This document shows, one piece after another, positions 17,631 to 27,446 of a DNA stretch of 64,000 nt (position 1 is the stretch's first letter; every line of letters begins with the position of its first letter). Under the pieces are notes generated by a model, which made no database searches, had not been told where the DNA came from, and was given only the letters and a program-made list of their open reading frames with translations. The DNA is taken from NCBI RefSeq assembly GCF_000981225.1, contig NZ_LAJC01000007.1:1-64000 (forward strand). The letters run 5' to 3'. A program made the position numbers and the translations under genes. This DNA is from Allosalinactinospora lopnorensis. Lineage in GTDB: Bacteria; Actinomycetota; Actinomycetes; Streptosporangiales; Streptosporangiaceae.

Positions 17631-19275
17631 CGCTGCCTTCCGGGCTGCGTGCGGATACGGGCCAGGGGCGGTGTTTGATGATCGAGCGGTGCAGCATGAA
17701 GTCCTGCCGCGAGGGCGGGTGGGGGGAGCCGTTTCCCTCGTGCGCGTTCCCAGTGACCTCGTCGTAGACGGTGAGGGTGAGCCCGCGTGCGGCGACCCGC
17801 CCGTGGTGCTCCTGCGTTGGGTCGTTGGGTTCGGCGGCGCCCAGGTCCGCGGCCAAACGGTCGCCGAACACCTTTTCGGCGCGTTCCCAGAAACGGGCAG
17901 CCCCGCGCGAGGGCCAGGCTTGGTTCAGCTTCTCTCGCGGGCCGCTGCGAACGCCGTTGCGCCACGCGGAGCGCAGCCGGGCCTTGAGTAGTTCGCACTC
18001 CTTGGCCAGCAGGGCCAGCAGCCGCCGCGCGGCCGCGGCGTTCTCCTCCTCCCGGAGGCGCTCTATGAGCACTGGGGGCACGGCCGACAGCCACCAGGTG
18101 TGGTCAGTCGTCATGGGGTCCTGAGAAAACCCGACCGCGGTGATTCCCGCCGGGCCGGGCTGCTCGCCGCCCAGATGCAGGCGCTCCTCCACAAACCGCG
18201 GCGGGCGGTAGGCGCTCGCCGCGACGTGCCGACCCGAGGCACCATCGGCGGTCTCGGGAAGCAGCGCGTCCAAATCGCGCCAGAGCGCCCGGGACGGGTT
18301 GGCGCGACGCTGGGTGCCCTTGCTGCGTTCGTAGCTGAGGAACGGGTTTTCCCTCTTCAGCCCAGGCCAGGGCTTGCGGTAGGCCCAGGTGCGGTAGGCA
18401 TCGACCACGTGCCCGCCCTCGCCTGGCACCAGCAGCAGGGCATGGGTGTGCACCGCCGTCAGCAGCGCGCACATCCCTCCGGGCGGGGAGGGAGGAGCAT
18501 CGGGGTCGGGCAGCTCCTCCTGCTCCCACGGGCACAGGTCAGGGCCGGGGCGAGAGGCCGGGTCGGGGATAGCCGGGTTCGGTGGAACCAGCGACAACAG
18601 GAGCGAGGTGAACAGCGACGCTCCGCTGGGGAAGTAGGTGATCGTGTTGCGCAGCATCCCGGCCTTGGAACTGGACGAGCGTGTGCCGCCGACCGTGCGC
18701 GCGGTGATCTGGCCCGCCGCCCCGTAGTACCACTGCACGATCAACCACCACGCGGCCTCCTCAAAGGCGATCGCGCCCTGGTTGGAGGCGTGGTGGCGGG
18801 TCCACCAGGTCGCCGCGTTGTCTCCGGTGGGACGGCCCAACACGAACTTGTTGATCCCCGAGGTCTCCGCTTCCTCAACAAGGCGGGGATCCTGCAGGAA
18901 CGGCCGCTGGCCGAACAGGCAAAAGCGTCCCTCGGGCACCCGGGCGAAGTAGCGCTCCACAGGGGTGGCCCCCTCACTGGGCGGCGGCTCGCCGGACAAC
19001 CCGGGCGGGCAGGAGGCAAACGTGCCGTGGGTGAGCCAAAGGTCCCGCCGGCGGCGCCATTCGGCCACCCCCTCTTGGCGGTCCAGCCCGGTGATGCGGT
19101 AGGCCAGCGCGGTGAGGATGTGCCACAGCCCCGCATACCCCGGCGGCAGAGGCGCCTCGATGCCGCTGAGCCGGTGCGCGGTGCTCAGCAGATCGGCCAG
19201 TCCCGTCTGCGCCACGTCTCCGTCCAGGGTCCGCGCACGAATCCACGGGCGCTTCGCCAGGTCGAAACAATCCAT
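17620..19275 (-). CDS. cse1: Cascade large subunit Cse1 (CasA/Cas8e)
   Basis: 551 residues, a normal length. Cse1 recognises the PAM and recruits Cas3. The N-terminal FDLAKRPWIRARTLDGDVAQ followed by TGLADLLSTAHRLSGIEAPL is typical of the family (W-I-x-V/A near the start, then the sxxe(l)xxA pattern), and RYFARVPEGRFCLFGQRPFL leads into the mid-domain. The ribosome binding site AAGGAGAG overlaps the cas3 stop codon, so expression is coupled to cas3. No frame break was seen. Confidence 0.95.
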   Translation of the reverse strand: MDCFDLAKRPWIRARTLDGDVAQTGLADLLSTAHRLSGIEAPLPPGYAGLWHILTALAYRITGLDRQEGVAEWRRRRDLWLTHGTFASCPPGLSGEPPPSEGATPVERYFARVPEGRFCLFGQRPFLQDPRLVEEAETSGINKFVLGRPTGDNAATWWTRHHASNQGAIAFEEAAWWLIVQWYYGAAGQITARTVGGTRSSSSKAGMLRNTITYFPSGASLFTSLLLSLVPPNPAIPDPASRPGPDLCPWEQEELPDPDAPPSPPGGMCALLTAVHTHALLLVPGEGGHVVDAYRTWAYRKPWPGLKRENPFLSYERSKGTQRRANPSRALWRDLDALLPETADGASGRHVAASAYRPPRFVEERLHLGGEQPGPAGITAVGFSQDPMTTDHTWWLSAVPPVLIERLREEENAAAARRLLALLAKECELLKARLRSAWRNGVRSGPREKLNQAWPSRGAARFWERAEKVFGDRLAADLGAAEPNDPTQEHHGRVAARGLTLTVYDEVTGNAHEGNGSPHPPSRQDFMLHRSIIKHRPWPVSARSPEGSDDL

Positions 19276-19284
19276 TCACTCTCC

Positions 19285-22200
19285 TTAGCGAGGGCTGGAG
19301 CTCAACGGCGCGGTGAACAAGCCGTAATCGGGGCTGAACGCCACCCTGTGACGCTGCGGCATCGTCGAGGGCCAATAGCCCGCGCTGTCGCCGACACCGG
19401 GAATGACCGTCGGCTCGACAGCATCGCGGAAGGGTACGACAAGGACGTTGCCAAGCGTCGGGTGGTCGGCGAACCAGTCGGGGGGATCGACGGCCACCGC
19501 CTCCTGCCAGCCGGCCGGCCGCACGGGGATGCTGTGCTCCATCACGGTTCGCACCGCCGCGGGGCTGGGGCGAGCACCCGCCGGGGGTGCCTCCGGCAGG
19601 CGGGCGGTACCGTGCGGGTGCAGGTGAAACGCCCCGTCGCGCCGCCAGACGGGAAGCAGGCGCAGCGTGTCCACGCCCAGCCGGGTCGCCAAGATCCCCT
19701 CGACGTCGGTGTCGGCCTCGGTCAACCGGTGCAGGTCTCCGCGGGACAGGTCACGCCCGGGAGTGGGAATGATCGCCTGGTCGCCCCGGCTCGCGCTCAC
19801 GCTCTCCTCGGCCCACCACGACATCAACGCCTTCTCGAAGGCGCCGTCCACAGTGCCGAGGAGGCACAGGTCGGGCTCGGCGTCCTCGACGAGGCCTTGG
19901 ACGTCGCCGGGGACGTCGATCGTTCGGGTCCGTTCCCCTTCGCCGAGCGCCTCCGCGGAGGTGCGCAGCGCACGCCATGTCTGAACAAGGGCGGCATGCG
20001 GGTAGGGCACGGCCTCGGCCGGGATGCTTGATCCTCCTCGATGTCGGCGAGTACGTGCACGGTCCAGTTCCGCCATGGCGGTGGGACCTGTGCACTGGCC
20101 CGGTGCCGGTGGGCCCGCCCGGCCCGCTGCAGCAGAAGGGAGGCGGGGGCCAGTTCACTGAGCACCACGTCGAAATCCCAGTCCAGGGACTGCTCGGCCA
20201 CCTGCGTGGCCACGACCACGCACCGATGCGGGCGCTTGGGCCGCTCAGGCGGATCCTTCTCGCCGCGCTTTCCAAACAGCGCCTCCAGGTCCTCGGTGCG
20301 CTGCTCGCGGTCTGTGCCGCGCATGCGGGCGTGCAGCAGGTGGATCGCACAGCCGTCTGTCGCCTCGGCGCGCAACAGGGCGGCCAGGACCTGGGCGGTC
20401 GTCACCGTATTGACGATCACCAGCGCGCACCCGCTCCCCTGCCCCGTGCCGGCCGAATCGAAGATGGGGGTCAAGATGTCCCGGCAGAGTTGGGCCAGCC
20501 ATCTCCCTCGCTCGACCAGGTCGCGGCGTTGGCCGGCCGGGAGGGTGTAGGCGTGGGTGGTCACGGTGAGCCGGGTCGATTTTTCGGGGGATGAGGCCCG
20601 CACCGTCATCGCCCCGGTCGCGGAGTCGTAGTAGCACCAACGGATAGGGGGGAGTGAGAGGGTCCGCGTCTTCGCTGCGGCGAGAGTTGTCGACCTCTGT
20701 GTGGCCCACGATCGAGCCCCGCCGGTAGGCCTCTAGGTACTCGCGCGCCATCCCCGCCGGCAGGGTCGCCGACAGCAGCACCACCGGCACACCAAAGGCC
20801 CCCAGCCACGTGAGCACCGTGCGCAGCAGCACACGCATGTAGACGTCATAGGCGTGGCATTCGTCGATGACGACGACCTTGCCGAACAGCCCCGACAACC
20901 GAAACGGCTGATGCCACCCCGGAAGCGCGGCAGCGAGCAGCTGGTCGATCGTCGCCACCGCCAAGGGGGCATGCAGGCGCAATAACTTGTGGGTGTCCCG
21001 GTCAGAAAGGCCAAAGCGCGCCTCGAACGGTTCGGCATGTTCCTCACTGGCCACCGGGCCCAACGCGCACGCCTCGATGCCGGTGTCCAGCAGAGAGGTG
21101 TCGGCGGGATCGCCATAGAGATCGCGGAGAACACGGTCGGCTTCGTCGGAAAAGGCCGCCATCGAATGCAAAAGCTCCACGGTGGCACCCCGGCCCAGCA
21201 GCGGGGCCAGGTCCCCCACCGTGCGCCCGAACATGGCATTCGTGGTGGCCATGGTCGGCAGGCAAAACATCAAGCCCAAATCGCGCCCAAGGCGCCGGCG
21301 AAAGACCTGCAGGGCTTCTTGGGCGACTTCGGTCTTACCCCCACCCGTGCGCTCGGTGACGATGAGCAGCCCAGGACCGGTCACTTGCTTGTCCAGCTCG
21401 GAACAGATCGAGAGCTGAACCCCGCGAGGCGAGTAAGGGTAGCGCTCAGTGAAAGCGGCGTTCCGCAACCGCAGAGGGGTAAGCCCGAGGCGCCGCAGCT
21501 CGGCGCGTGCGGCCTCAACACCGGATGCGAGGAAGACAGCGGCGGATTCGGGCGTCCACTCGGGCGGCAGGTGAGGGCGCCGATGCCGTTCGATGAACGC
21601 AGCCTGCGAGACGATCCAGTCTGCGAAGGGCACCAAGCCGCAGGCAGCAACCGCGGCAAGCACGTTATCAACGGGATCGGGCAGGAGCCGGGGACGGCTC
21701 AGGGCCTGCCACACAAGTTCGGCAAAGTCGCGGCGAACGCTACCCAATCCGCAGCGCCATCGCGGGCTTCCTCCAACGCGGTACGCGCCTCGGCCCTGCT
21801 CATTGCCGAGGTGATTCGACCGTGGTGGGCGCCGATCACCAACCCGATGAACTGCCGAAGCTCCTCAGCCTCGGACTTCCCCAGCGGTTGTGTTGAGCCG
21901 GACAGCATCGCAGGCCACTCCTCCAGCACGGCGCTCGCCTGCCCCGGACGGGCATGCCCGGTCGCAGCACCCCCTGCAGAGGGAGGAGCGGCCCTCCACA
22001 TGCACCTCCAGGTACCAAGATCCCGAGCGGCGAAACCAGTGGTCGCTTTCCCCAGGTCATGAAGAGCCGCAAGCAACGCCAAGCACGTAGCACCGTCAGC
22101 CCCCAGCCCACGCAATGCAGCACGCGGAAGAACCGGAGAATCGAACGCCTCAAGCGCAAGGATGCAACCGGCCGAGTCAAGCAGATGCGCGATCAGCGGA

Positions 22201-22331
22201 TAGGCACCGTTGGGCAACCGCTCCGCAGATTTTCCCCACACCCAGCCAATATCCACCGGGCGCTCCCTTGACCCAGATCCCGCAGAGGAAGGCCCTGGAC
22301 GGGAGGCAGGCGGAAGACGGCGGTAGCTCAT
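19285..22331 (-). pseudogene. cas3: CRISPR nuclease-helicase Cas3, type I-E, split over four frames
   Basis: All parts of an HD-helicase Cas3 are present in order. Frame 1 (22331-about 21715) has the HD nuclease: LLAALHDLGKATTGF and the HHGR histidines. Frame 2 (to about 20640) has Walker A (ERTGGGKTEVA), DECH (VVVIDECHAYD) and motif III (LLSATLP). Frame 3 (to about 20030) has ATQVAEQSLDWDFDVVLSE and QRAGRAHRH (motif VI). Frame 4 (to 19285) is the C-terminal domain. Joins 1 and 3 are repaired by one C each (GAACTTG; GATCAAGC). Join 2 lies in a C6 run or the next CC and needs minus one or plus two. The restored protein is about 1015 residues, the normal size. All catalytic motifs are intact, so the gene may be whole in the organism. 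Confidence 0.9.
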
Positions 22332-22439
22332 GGGACTAGTCTGAAGAGCGGCATGGATGACCTCGCATGTTTCACGAACAATGGCCGGTTTAGGCCACAA
22401 GTCGAAAACTGCTGCAGTTCCGGGCGCTTCAATCCGGAG

Positions 22440-22512
22440 GCAACCATCCCCAATGAGCAGCAAGCAAAGGTTAACTTTCAATAACACGCCACGTTTTTGC
22501 AGCTGAGAAAGG
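22440..22512 (+). promoter_or_regulatory. CRISPR array 2 leader
   Basis: AT-richer DNA directly before the first repeat. The last 35 bases (22478-22512) match the array 1 leader at 21 of 35 positions without gaps, including TCAATAAC and the terminal AAAGG. The remaining 108 bp up to the cas3 start at 22331 must also hold the divergent cas operon promoter; I see no clear consensus boxes. Confidence 0.7.
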
Positions 22513-24435
22513 GAACTCCCCGCCTGCGCGGGGGTGAGTCCTGCGGGGCGTCCCCTCTCTGACCGGCTGTGACGAACTCCCCGCCTGCGCGGGGGTGAGT
22601 CCCTGCGCCACCACAGTCCCGCGCCGGCTCAACAGAACTCCCCGCCTGCGCGGGGGTGAGTCCCCCCACCCGGCCTCGACGAGGACGGGGACGGCGAACT
22701 CCCCGCCTGCGCGGGGGTGAGTCCAGTCCTTCTTCTTCGAGCTTGAGCGCGGCTTTGAACTCCCCGCCTGCGCGGGGGTGAGTCCATCACCATCGAATCC
22801 GACCTCGCCGAAGACACGAACTCCCCGCCTGCGCGGGGGTGAGTCCCCCCCGTCGAGAGGACCACCCCCCGTGGCGTAGAACTCCCCGCCTGCGCGGGGG
22901 TGAGTCCGTGATGCTGCAGGACCAGGGCGCCGGGAAGGGGAACTCCCCGCCTGCGCGGGGGTGAGTCCGCGGTCGGCCTCAGTCCACCCGCCGGGGGGTT
23001 GAACTCCCCGCCTGCGCGGGGGTGAGTCCTTGCGGGCAGACAGGGTGACGATGTCGTTGGCGAACTCCCCGCCTGCGCGGGGGTGAGTCCGACTGGAAAC
23101 CGCCCCGGTGGCTGCCGCGCCGGAACTCCCCGCCTGCGCGGGGGTGAGTCCAGACACGCCCCGGTGCAACGGGACCGAGCAGCGAACTCCCCGCCTGCGC
23201 GGGGGTGAGTCCATGCCCCGGAACATGCCCGCGACCGGGGCAGAGAACTCCCCGCCTGCGCGGGGGTGAGTCCGCGCGCACCACCTTGCAACGATGCGGT
23301 CGCATGAACTCCCCGCCTGCGCGGGGGTGAGTCCGTCGGGGACGGTCAGCGCGAGCAGGATAGCCAGAACTCCCCGCCTGCGCGGGGGTGAGTCCGAGCT
23401 TCTGACGCTTCCCTCCTGCGACGCCTGGAACTCCCCGCCTGCGCGGGGGTGAGTCCGGCGCCGAGATGTGGGACTGGGCGTAGTCCAGGAACTCCCCGCC
23501 TGCGCGGGGGTGAGTCGAACGGCACCGCGCAGGACGGCCCGACCACCGCGAACTCCCCGCCTGCGCGGGGGTGAGTCCACGTGCTGCAGGCAGGGCCCTA
23601 CGGGGCGGTGGAACTCCCCGCCTGCGCGGGGGTGAGTCACATGGCCCTCAGGTAGTGCTCGGACCCGGCCACGAACTCCCCGCCTGCGCGGGGGTGAGTC
23701 CTGGGCCAGGCCCAGGCCGAGGCCGAGCGGGTCGAACTCCCCGCCTGCGCGGGGGTGAGTCCGGTTATATGCCTGTGACCTGATCATTCCTCCGAGAACT
23801 CCCCGCCTGCGCGGGGGTGAGTCCTGCACTCTCACCCGGTGCGGCCCCTCGACGACGAACTCCCCGCCTGCGCGGGGGTGAGTCCGCAGGTATCTCTACG
23901 AGCCCCACGCCCCCGCGGAACTCCCCGCCTGCGCGGGGGTGAGTCCTCCGACAGATGCCCGCAAGATCGGAGCCCGCAGAACTCCCCGCCTGCGCGGGGG
24001 TGAGTCCCCGGATTCGAGCACCTGCACCTGTACCGCGACGAACTCCCCGCCTGCGCGGGGGTGAGTCTGGAGAGTGGACCCCTACCTCACCACGACCGGG
24101 CGAACTCCCCGCCTGCGCGGGGGTGAGTCCACCTTGTCTTTCCAGAAGTTCAGCGCGCCGCTGAACTCCCCGCCTGCGCGGGGGTGAGTCCCCCATGGAC
24201 ACCGCCACCCCGCATGACCTGGCGAACTCCCCGCCTGCGCGGGGGTGAGTCCACGTACTGGCACGTCCACCACGCCTCGTTGCTGAACTCCCCGCCTGCG
24301 CGGGGGTGAGTCCGTTCCTCGCTGGCGATTCACGAGCGGGGTGTCGAACTCCCCGCCTACGCGGGGGTGAGTCCGCGCCCGACAGTCCGGCATGAGCGGA
24401 CCACGGGAACTCCCCGCCTGCGCGGGGGTGAGCCC
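22513..24435 (+). CRISPR. CRISPR array 2, type I-E, 32 repeats
   Basis: The 29-base repeat starts GAACTCCCCGCCTGCGCGG and ends GGGTGAGTCC; it differs from the array 1 repeat at positions 2, 3 and 14. Repeats start at 22513, 22574 and every 61 bp (twice 62 bp steps near 23673 and 23796, and at 24102) to 24407, with 32-base spacers. Repeats at 23489, 23611 and 24040 have altered ends. The repeats at 24346 (TAC in the loop, as in array 1) and 24407 (GAGCCC end) are the most altered, so the trailer is on the right and transcription runs left to right, away from cas3. Confidence 0.98.
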
Positions 24436-24613
24436 CTGCGGGTCAATGGGTCGGGTCTGCTCGGGTTTCGATGAGCGTTTCGGTCATAACCTTCTCCGCT
24501 CATCCCGCGTTGCACGCGGGCTTCGTGCGCACATCCACGTTGAGCACATACACACTGGGTAGAACCGACCAGTTGCCCCATCCTCGATTCCGGGACGGTA
24601 ACGTACGGCGGTT

Positions 24614-25003
24614 CTACGAAACCCGCGTCGCCGGGGTGCTGTCGATGCCGCACATGCGTGCGTGCAACAGGCTGGCCTGGGGAGTCGGGCAGTCCAGATG
24701 AGGTCGGATACACCAATGCTTGCCGACGAAGGTGACTCCGCCGGGCGTGAACGCCAGGGCCGCCAGCCCGCGCGCCAGCATGGTGTAGGCCGCGGCGCAG
24801 TGACGGCCTCCATAGAGCAGGTCATCGCCGTGTTCGGCTACCCAGGCGGCGCTTTGGCCGGCCAACTCCCTTCGCTCGTGGTCGGTAAGGCCGGCGATCT
24901 TTCGCATTGCGATGGGAACGGCCATGTGCAGGGTGGTGACCAGCACCGCCAGGTTGCGGGGCGGATCGGCGGAGTCCGTCGGAGAAGAGACATGCGTGGT
25001 CAT
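24614..25003 (-). CDS. Small protein of unknown function
   Basis: 129 residues. The N-terminus is disordered; then NLAVLVTTLHMAVPIAMRKI, LTDHERRELAGQSAAWVAEH and YTMLARGLAALAFTPGGVTF form likely helices, and the C-terminus has three cysteines and several histidines (GKHWCIRPHLDCP, LLHARMCG) that could bind a metal. I do not recognise a named family. The ATG overlaps the stop of the GNAT-like gene upstream as ATGA, so it is the second gene of a two-gene unit. The 178 bp between it and array 2 hold nothing I can name. Confidence 0.6.
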   Translation of the reverse strand: MTTHVSSPTDSADPPRNLAVLVTTLHMAVPIAMRKIAGLTDHERRELAGQSAAWVAEHGDDLLYGGRHCAAAYTMLARGLAALAFTPGGVTFVGKHWCIRPHLDCPTPQASLLHARMCGIDSTPATRVS

Positions 25004-25584
25004 CGCCGTTCCTCGGTCCTGCGCTGTGCGGCTTGGATGCTGGGCTCACAGCAAATGTCGATGTGGGTGGTGGGAACGGCGTAGCGGCAAGCGATCTCGT
25101 GGATGGTGGCGGCGCGGTCATCAGGGATCAGTTGTCGCTGGTCGATGTCGAGGGTGTCCTGTTCCAGAGTCATCGGCAGCATCAGCCGTGATAGCGGTGC
25201 GGCGATGCCCAGGCGCTGCATCCACAGCTCTCCGAGCACGGTGCGCCCCGAGCCGATGCCGAGTTCTCGGCCGGTGCGGTGGCGGTGTATCTCCTTGGCT
25301 GTCTGCCACAGTGCGGTGGCGATACCGGCGCGTCGAACGCCGGGCTCGACATAGAGCATCGTCACCACGTCGAGTTGTTCGCTCCAGCGCAGGCTTCCGT
25401 AGAGTAGTGCGCGGTCGAAAGCGGCTTCGGCCTCCTCGGTGAACGCGACGATCTGGCCAGCCTGGATGCCGAGGGGATTGCGTGGTGCAACGGCGATGAG
25501 GTCGCGAACGGTGCTGTGTGCGCCGGAGTCGGCGGGTTGTTCATCGAAGAGGTAGCCGAGTGGCATGATCAGGTTCTTGGGCAT
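25000..25584 (-). CDS. GNAT-family acetyltransferase-like protein
   Basis: 194 residues from the ATG at 25584, preceded by AGGGGGAG. The acetyl-CoA-binding motif A is visible as TMLYVEPGVRRAGIATALWQ (V-x-x-x-x-R/Q-x-x-G-x-A), with the preceding strand. The usual C-terminal part of the GNAT fold is weak, and the last 60 residues (IPDDRAATIHEIACRYAVPT) look like an added helical region. Substrate unknown. It is translationally coupled to the downstream small gene. An upstream extension of the frame to 25857 lacks coding character. Confidence 0.6.
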   Translation of the reverse strand: MPKNLIMPLGYLFDEQPADSGAHSTVRDLIAVAPRNPLGIQAGQIVAFTEEAEAAFDRALLYGSLRWSEQLDVVTMLYVEPGVRRAGIATALWQTAKEIHRHRTGRELGIGSGRTVLGELWMQRLGIAAPLSRLMLPMTLEQDTLDIDQRQLIPDDRAATIHEIACRYAVPTTHIDICCEPSIQAAQRRTEERR

Positions 25585-25730
25585 GTCTCCCCCTGCGGTG
25601 TGGTGCTGTGTCCGGGATCGGGTGGTCGAGTTCGACGCTGGCGTGTAGCGGCTGAGCCGTTCCTCACGTGAGACGAGACGGGGGATCAGCGGTGAGGAAT
25701 CCAAGGACGCCGGGTCACTGGTAGGTCGGG

Positions 25731-26402
25731 CTAGCGGAGCGCGGGAGCTCGCCCGGTCAGCCATTCGGGCGCCGGAACGAGCTGCAGGGGCCTGGGCACA
25801 GCCATGTAGAAGTCCAAGACGCCGAGATGGGCCTGCGGGTCGCCCAAGGGAAACCACACGGAGACCGGCTGCGGTTCGTCGGAAGGCGCTTCTTGGACCT
25901 TTACGGCCCGGCGCTCACCCAGGTCGTATTCACGACAGATGAAGACGAACGCGCGGTCGTGCAGGTCGACGAGTCGCGGACAGACGCGCATCGCAAACGC
26001 CAAGCACCGGGGATGGGTGGGAGGTTCTGCGACATGGGCTTGGGGGGTGCAGCCGGTGAAAACGCAGGTGCTGGTGGGTTTGATGGGGGTGCCGCACACG
26101 CCGCACCGGCGTTCCAGCATTGCGCGTCGCTGGCGTAGAGGGCACTGCTCACCGAAGCGGGGACTGCCTTCGCCGAGCGTGCAGTCGCAGGTGATCGTTG
26201 GCCCGGTGGTCGGGTGGTGGATGATGCGCTCTTCGCCGCTGGTCCACGGGGTGGTCCAGGGCACCGGCATGCCGCCGCGGGTGTGCGGCAGGCGGTTGAC
26301 GCGGGGCGGGACGGGGATGTCGCGGTAGTGCTGGGGCACAGGAGTTCTCCAGCGGATGTGGTCGACGCATCGGGAAGCGGGTGTTGGGCAAGGGAAGGAC
26401 AT
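25731..26402 (-). CDS. Cysteine-rich protein of unknown function, probable zinc ribbon
   Basis: 223 residues from the ATG at 26402. The middle holds a cluster of cysteines (TCDCTLGEG, EQCPL, RRCGVCGTPI, STCVFTGC) and histidines that would suit one or two zinc-binding knuckles. The C-terminal third (FVFICREYDLGERRAVKVQE) looks like a compact beta domain. I do not recognise a named family. It lies in a run of minus-strand genes of mobile-element character; 29 bp separate it from the methylase-like gene upstream. Confidence 0.55.
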   Translation of the reverse strand: MSFPCPTPASRCVDHIRWRTPVPQHYRDIPVPPRVNRLPHTRGGMPVPWTTPWTSGEERIIHHPTTGPTITCDCTLGEGSPRFGEQCPLRQRRAMLERRCGVCGTPIKPTSTCVFTGCTPQAHVAEPPTHPRCLAFAMRVCPRLVDLHDRAFVFICREYDLGERRAVKVQEAPSDEPQPVSVWFPLGDPQAHLGVLDFYMAVPRPLQLVPAPEWLTGRAPALR

Positions 26403-26431
26403 GGCGGCGGGCGTCCCCGTGCGAGGGGCGG

Positions 26432-27226
26432 CTAGCTTTGGTCGAAATCGCCCAGCAGGGCGGCGGTGCGCTCGTGGTGAGCTTCCTCCAGCCACGTCTG
26501 GTCGTCGTCGCTGATCCCGATGACGGCGCTGCGGTCGATGCCCCACAGCACGCAGTTGGTGGCGAGCACGGCGGCGGCCAGTTCATCGATCACGCGGAGT
26601 TGCCAGGTGAGGCTGGCGGGATCGATCCCGCGCTGGCGCAGACGGGTGGCGATGTGCATGATGCGGGTGCCGCTCCACACCTGGAGAAGCGTCAGGGTGG
26701 CTCCCGGGTGCAGGGCGGCGATGCGCTGGGCGTCCAACGCGGGTGCCTGGGAGAGCAGCGGGTCGGTGCCCATCGCATACACCTGTGCGTAGAGGCTGTG
26801 CAGGATGTGTCCCAGCGCATCGACAGTGCTTCGTGCGTTGGCGTCGTCGATGAGCTCGGGAAGGCCGGCCTCGATGCAGGCGGCGGCGACGCTGCGGGCA
26901 CCTGCAGCCAAGGGCCGCCCTATCGTGGGGGAGATCCCGGGCATCCATTCGCTCAAGCACGTCCAGCGTGGGGAGAGCTCGGGCCAGAGGTCGGTGCTCA
27001 AGCCCCAACGCGCCCACAACTCGTTGATGAACTCCGGGGTGGGCAACTGGGGAAGTGACTCCTCGAGAACCCGTTCGGGTTTGTCTTCCTGGGGCACGGT
27101 GCGCAGCAGGCAGATTGAGGCCGCCACGCTCATCGGGACTTCGAAGCGGGAAGGCCCATATGTCTTGTCCCAGGCCTGGGTGATTGCGGTGGCGATGTGG
27201 CGGGCGTGCTGCTGAGGGGTGGTCAT
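26432..27226 (-). CDS. Paralogue of the neighbouring methylase domain that has lost its SAM-binding motifs
   Basis: 264 residues from the ATG at 27226. It aligns with the product of 27447-28309 at both ends: the N-terminal ARHIATAITQAWDKTYGPSR and VPMSVAASICLLR match the other protein's start, and TRLRQRGIDPASLTW with the following ID, AA and WG residues matches its RQRGNDPASMTW region. The central catalytic part is gone: there is no FFTP, and EPTAGAGGMLL is replaced by an unrelated sequence. It is probably a non-enzymatic derivative, perhaps a partner or decoy of the methylase. Function unknown. Confidence 0.6.
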   Translation of the reverse strand: MTTPQQHARHIATAITQAWDKTYGPSRFEVPMSVAASICLLRTVPQEDKPERVLEESLPQLPTPEFINELWARWGLSTDLWPELSPRWTCLSEWMPGISPTIGRPLAAGARSVAAACIEAGLPELIDDANARSTVDALGHILHSLYAQVYAMGTDPLLSQAPALDAQRIAALHPGATLTLLQVWSGTRIMHIATRLRQRGIDPASLTWQLRVIDELAAAVLATNCVLWGIDRSAVIGISDDDQTWLEEAHHERTAALLGDFDQS

Positions 27227-27446
27227 CGGAGTGACCTCTCTGTGGTTCGTGGGGCGGTCATCGCAGGGAGGGATCAACGCACGAGTCGCCGGGCGGCGCG
27301 GGTTGATCGGGGCAGGGCTTTCGTTTGCAGGCGTTGAGCACGCCTCGGGGTGCTGTGGCCAGGAGCGGCTGTCCGTCCTCGCTTGTTTCATCCGCTCATC
27401 GGATGTAAGTGCTTGCATAAGGTCGGATTTCTGCGGCGGCGGGGCG

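Noticed and set aside
18100-20031. A 643-codon plus-strand open frame opposite cse1 and cas3
   Set aside because: It is antisense to genes with clear family motifs and only reflects high GC. The same applies to 16083-17678 opposite cas7/cse2.
21699-22331. A genuine separate Cas3'' (HD) gene followed by a Cas3' helicase from a TTG at 21747
   Set aside because: Type I-E Cas3 is normally fused; the frames overlap in a way that one added C turns into the expected continuous sequence, and the TTG has no ribosome binding site.
22471-23835. A 454-codon open frame on the minus strand across array 2, with endless THPRAGGEF-like repeats
   Set aside because: It is the CRISPR repeat translated; the 61 bp period is not a multiple of three, so the peptide cycles through frames. 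Similar frames in array 1 were rejected for the same reason.
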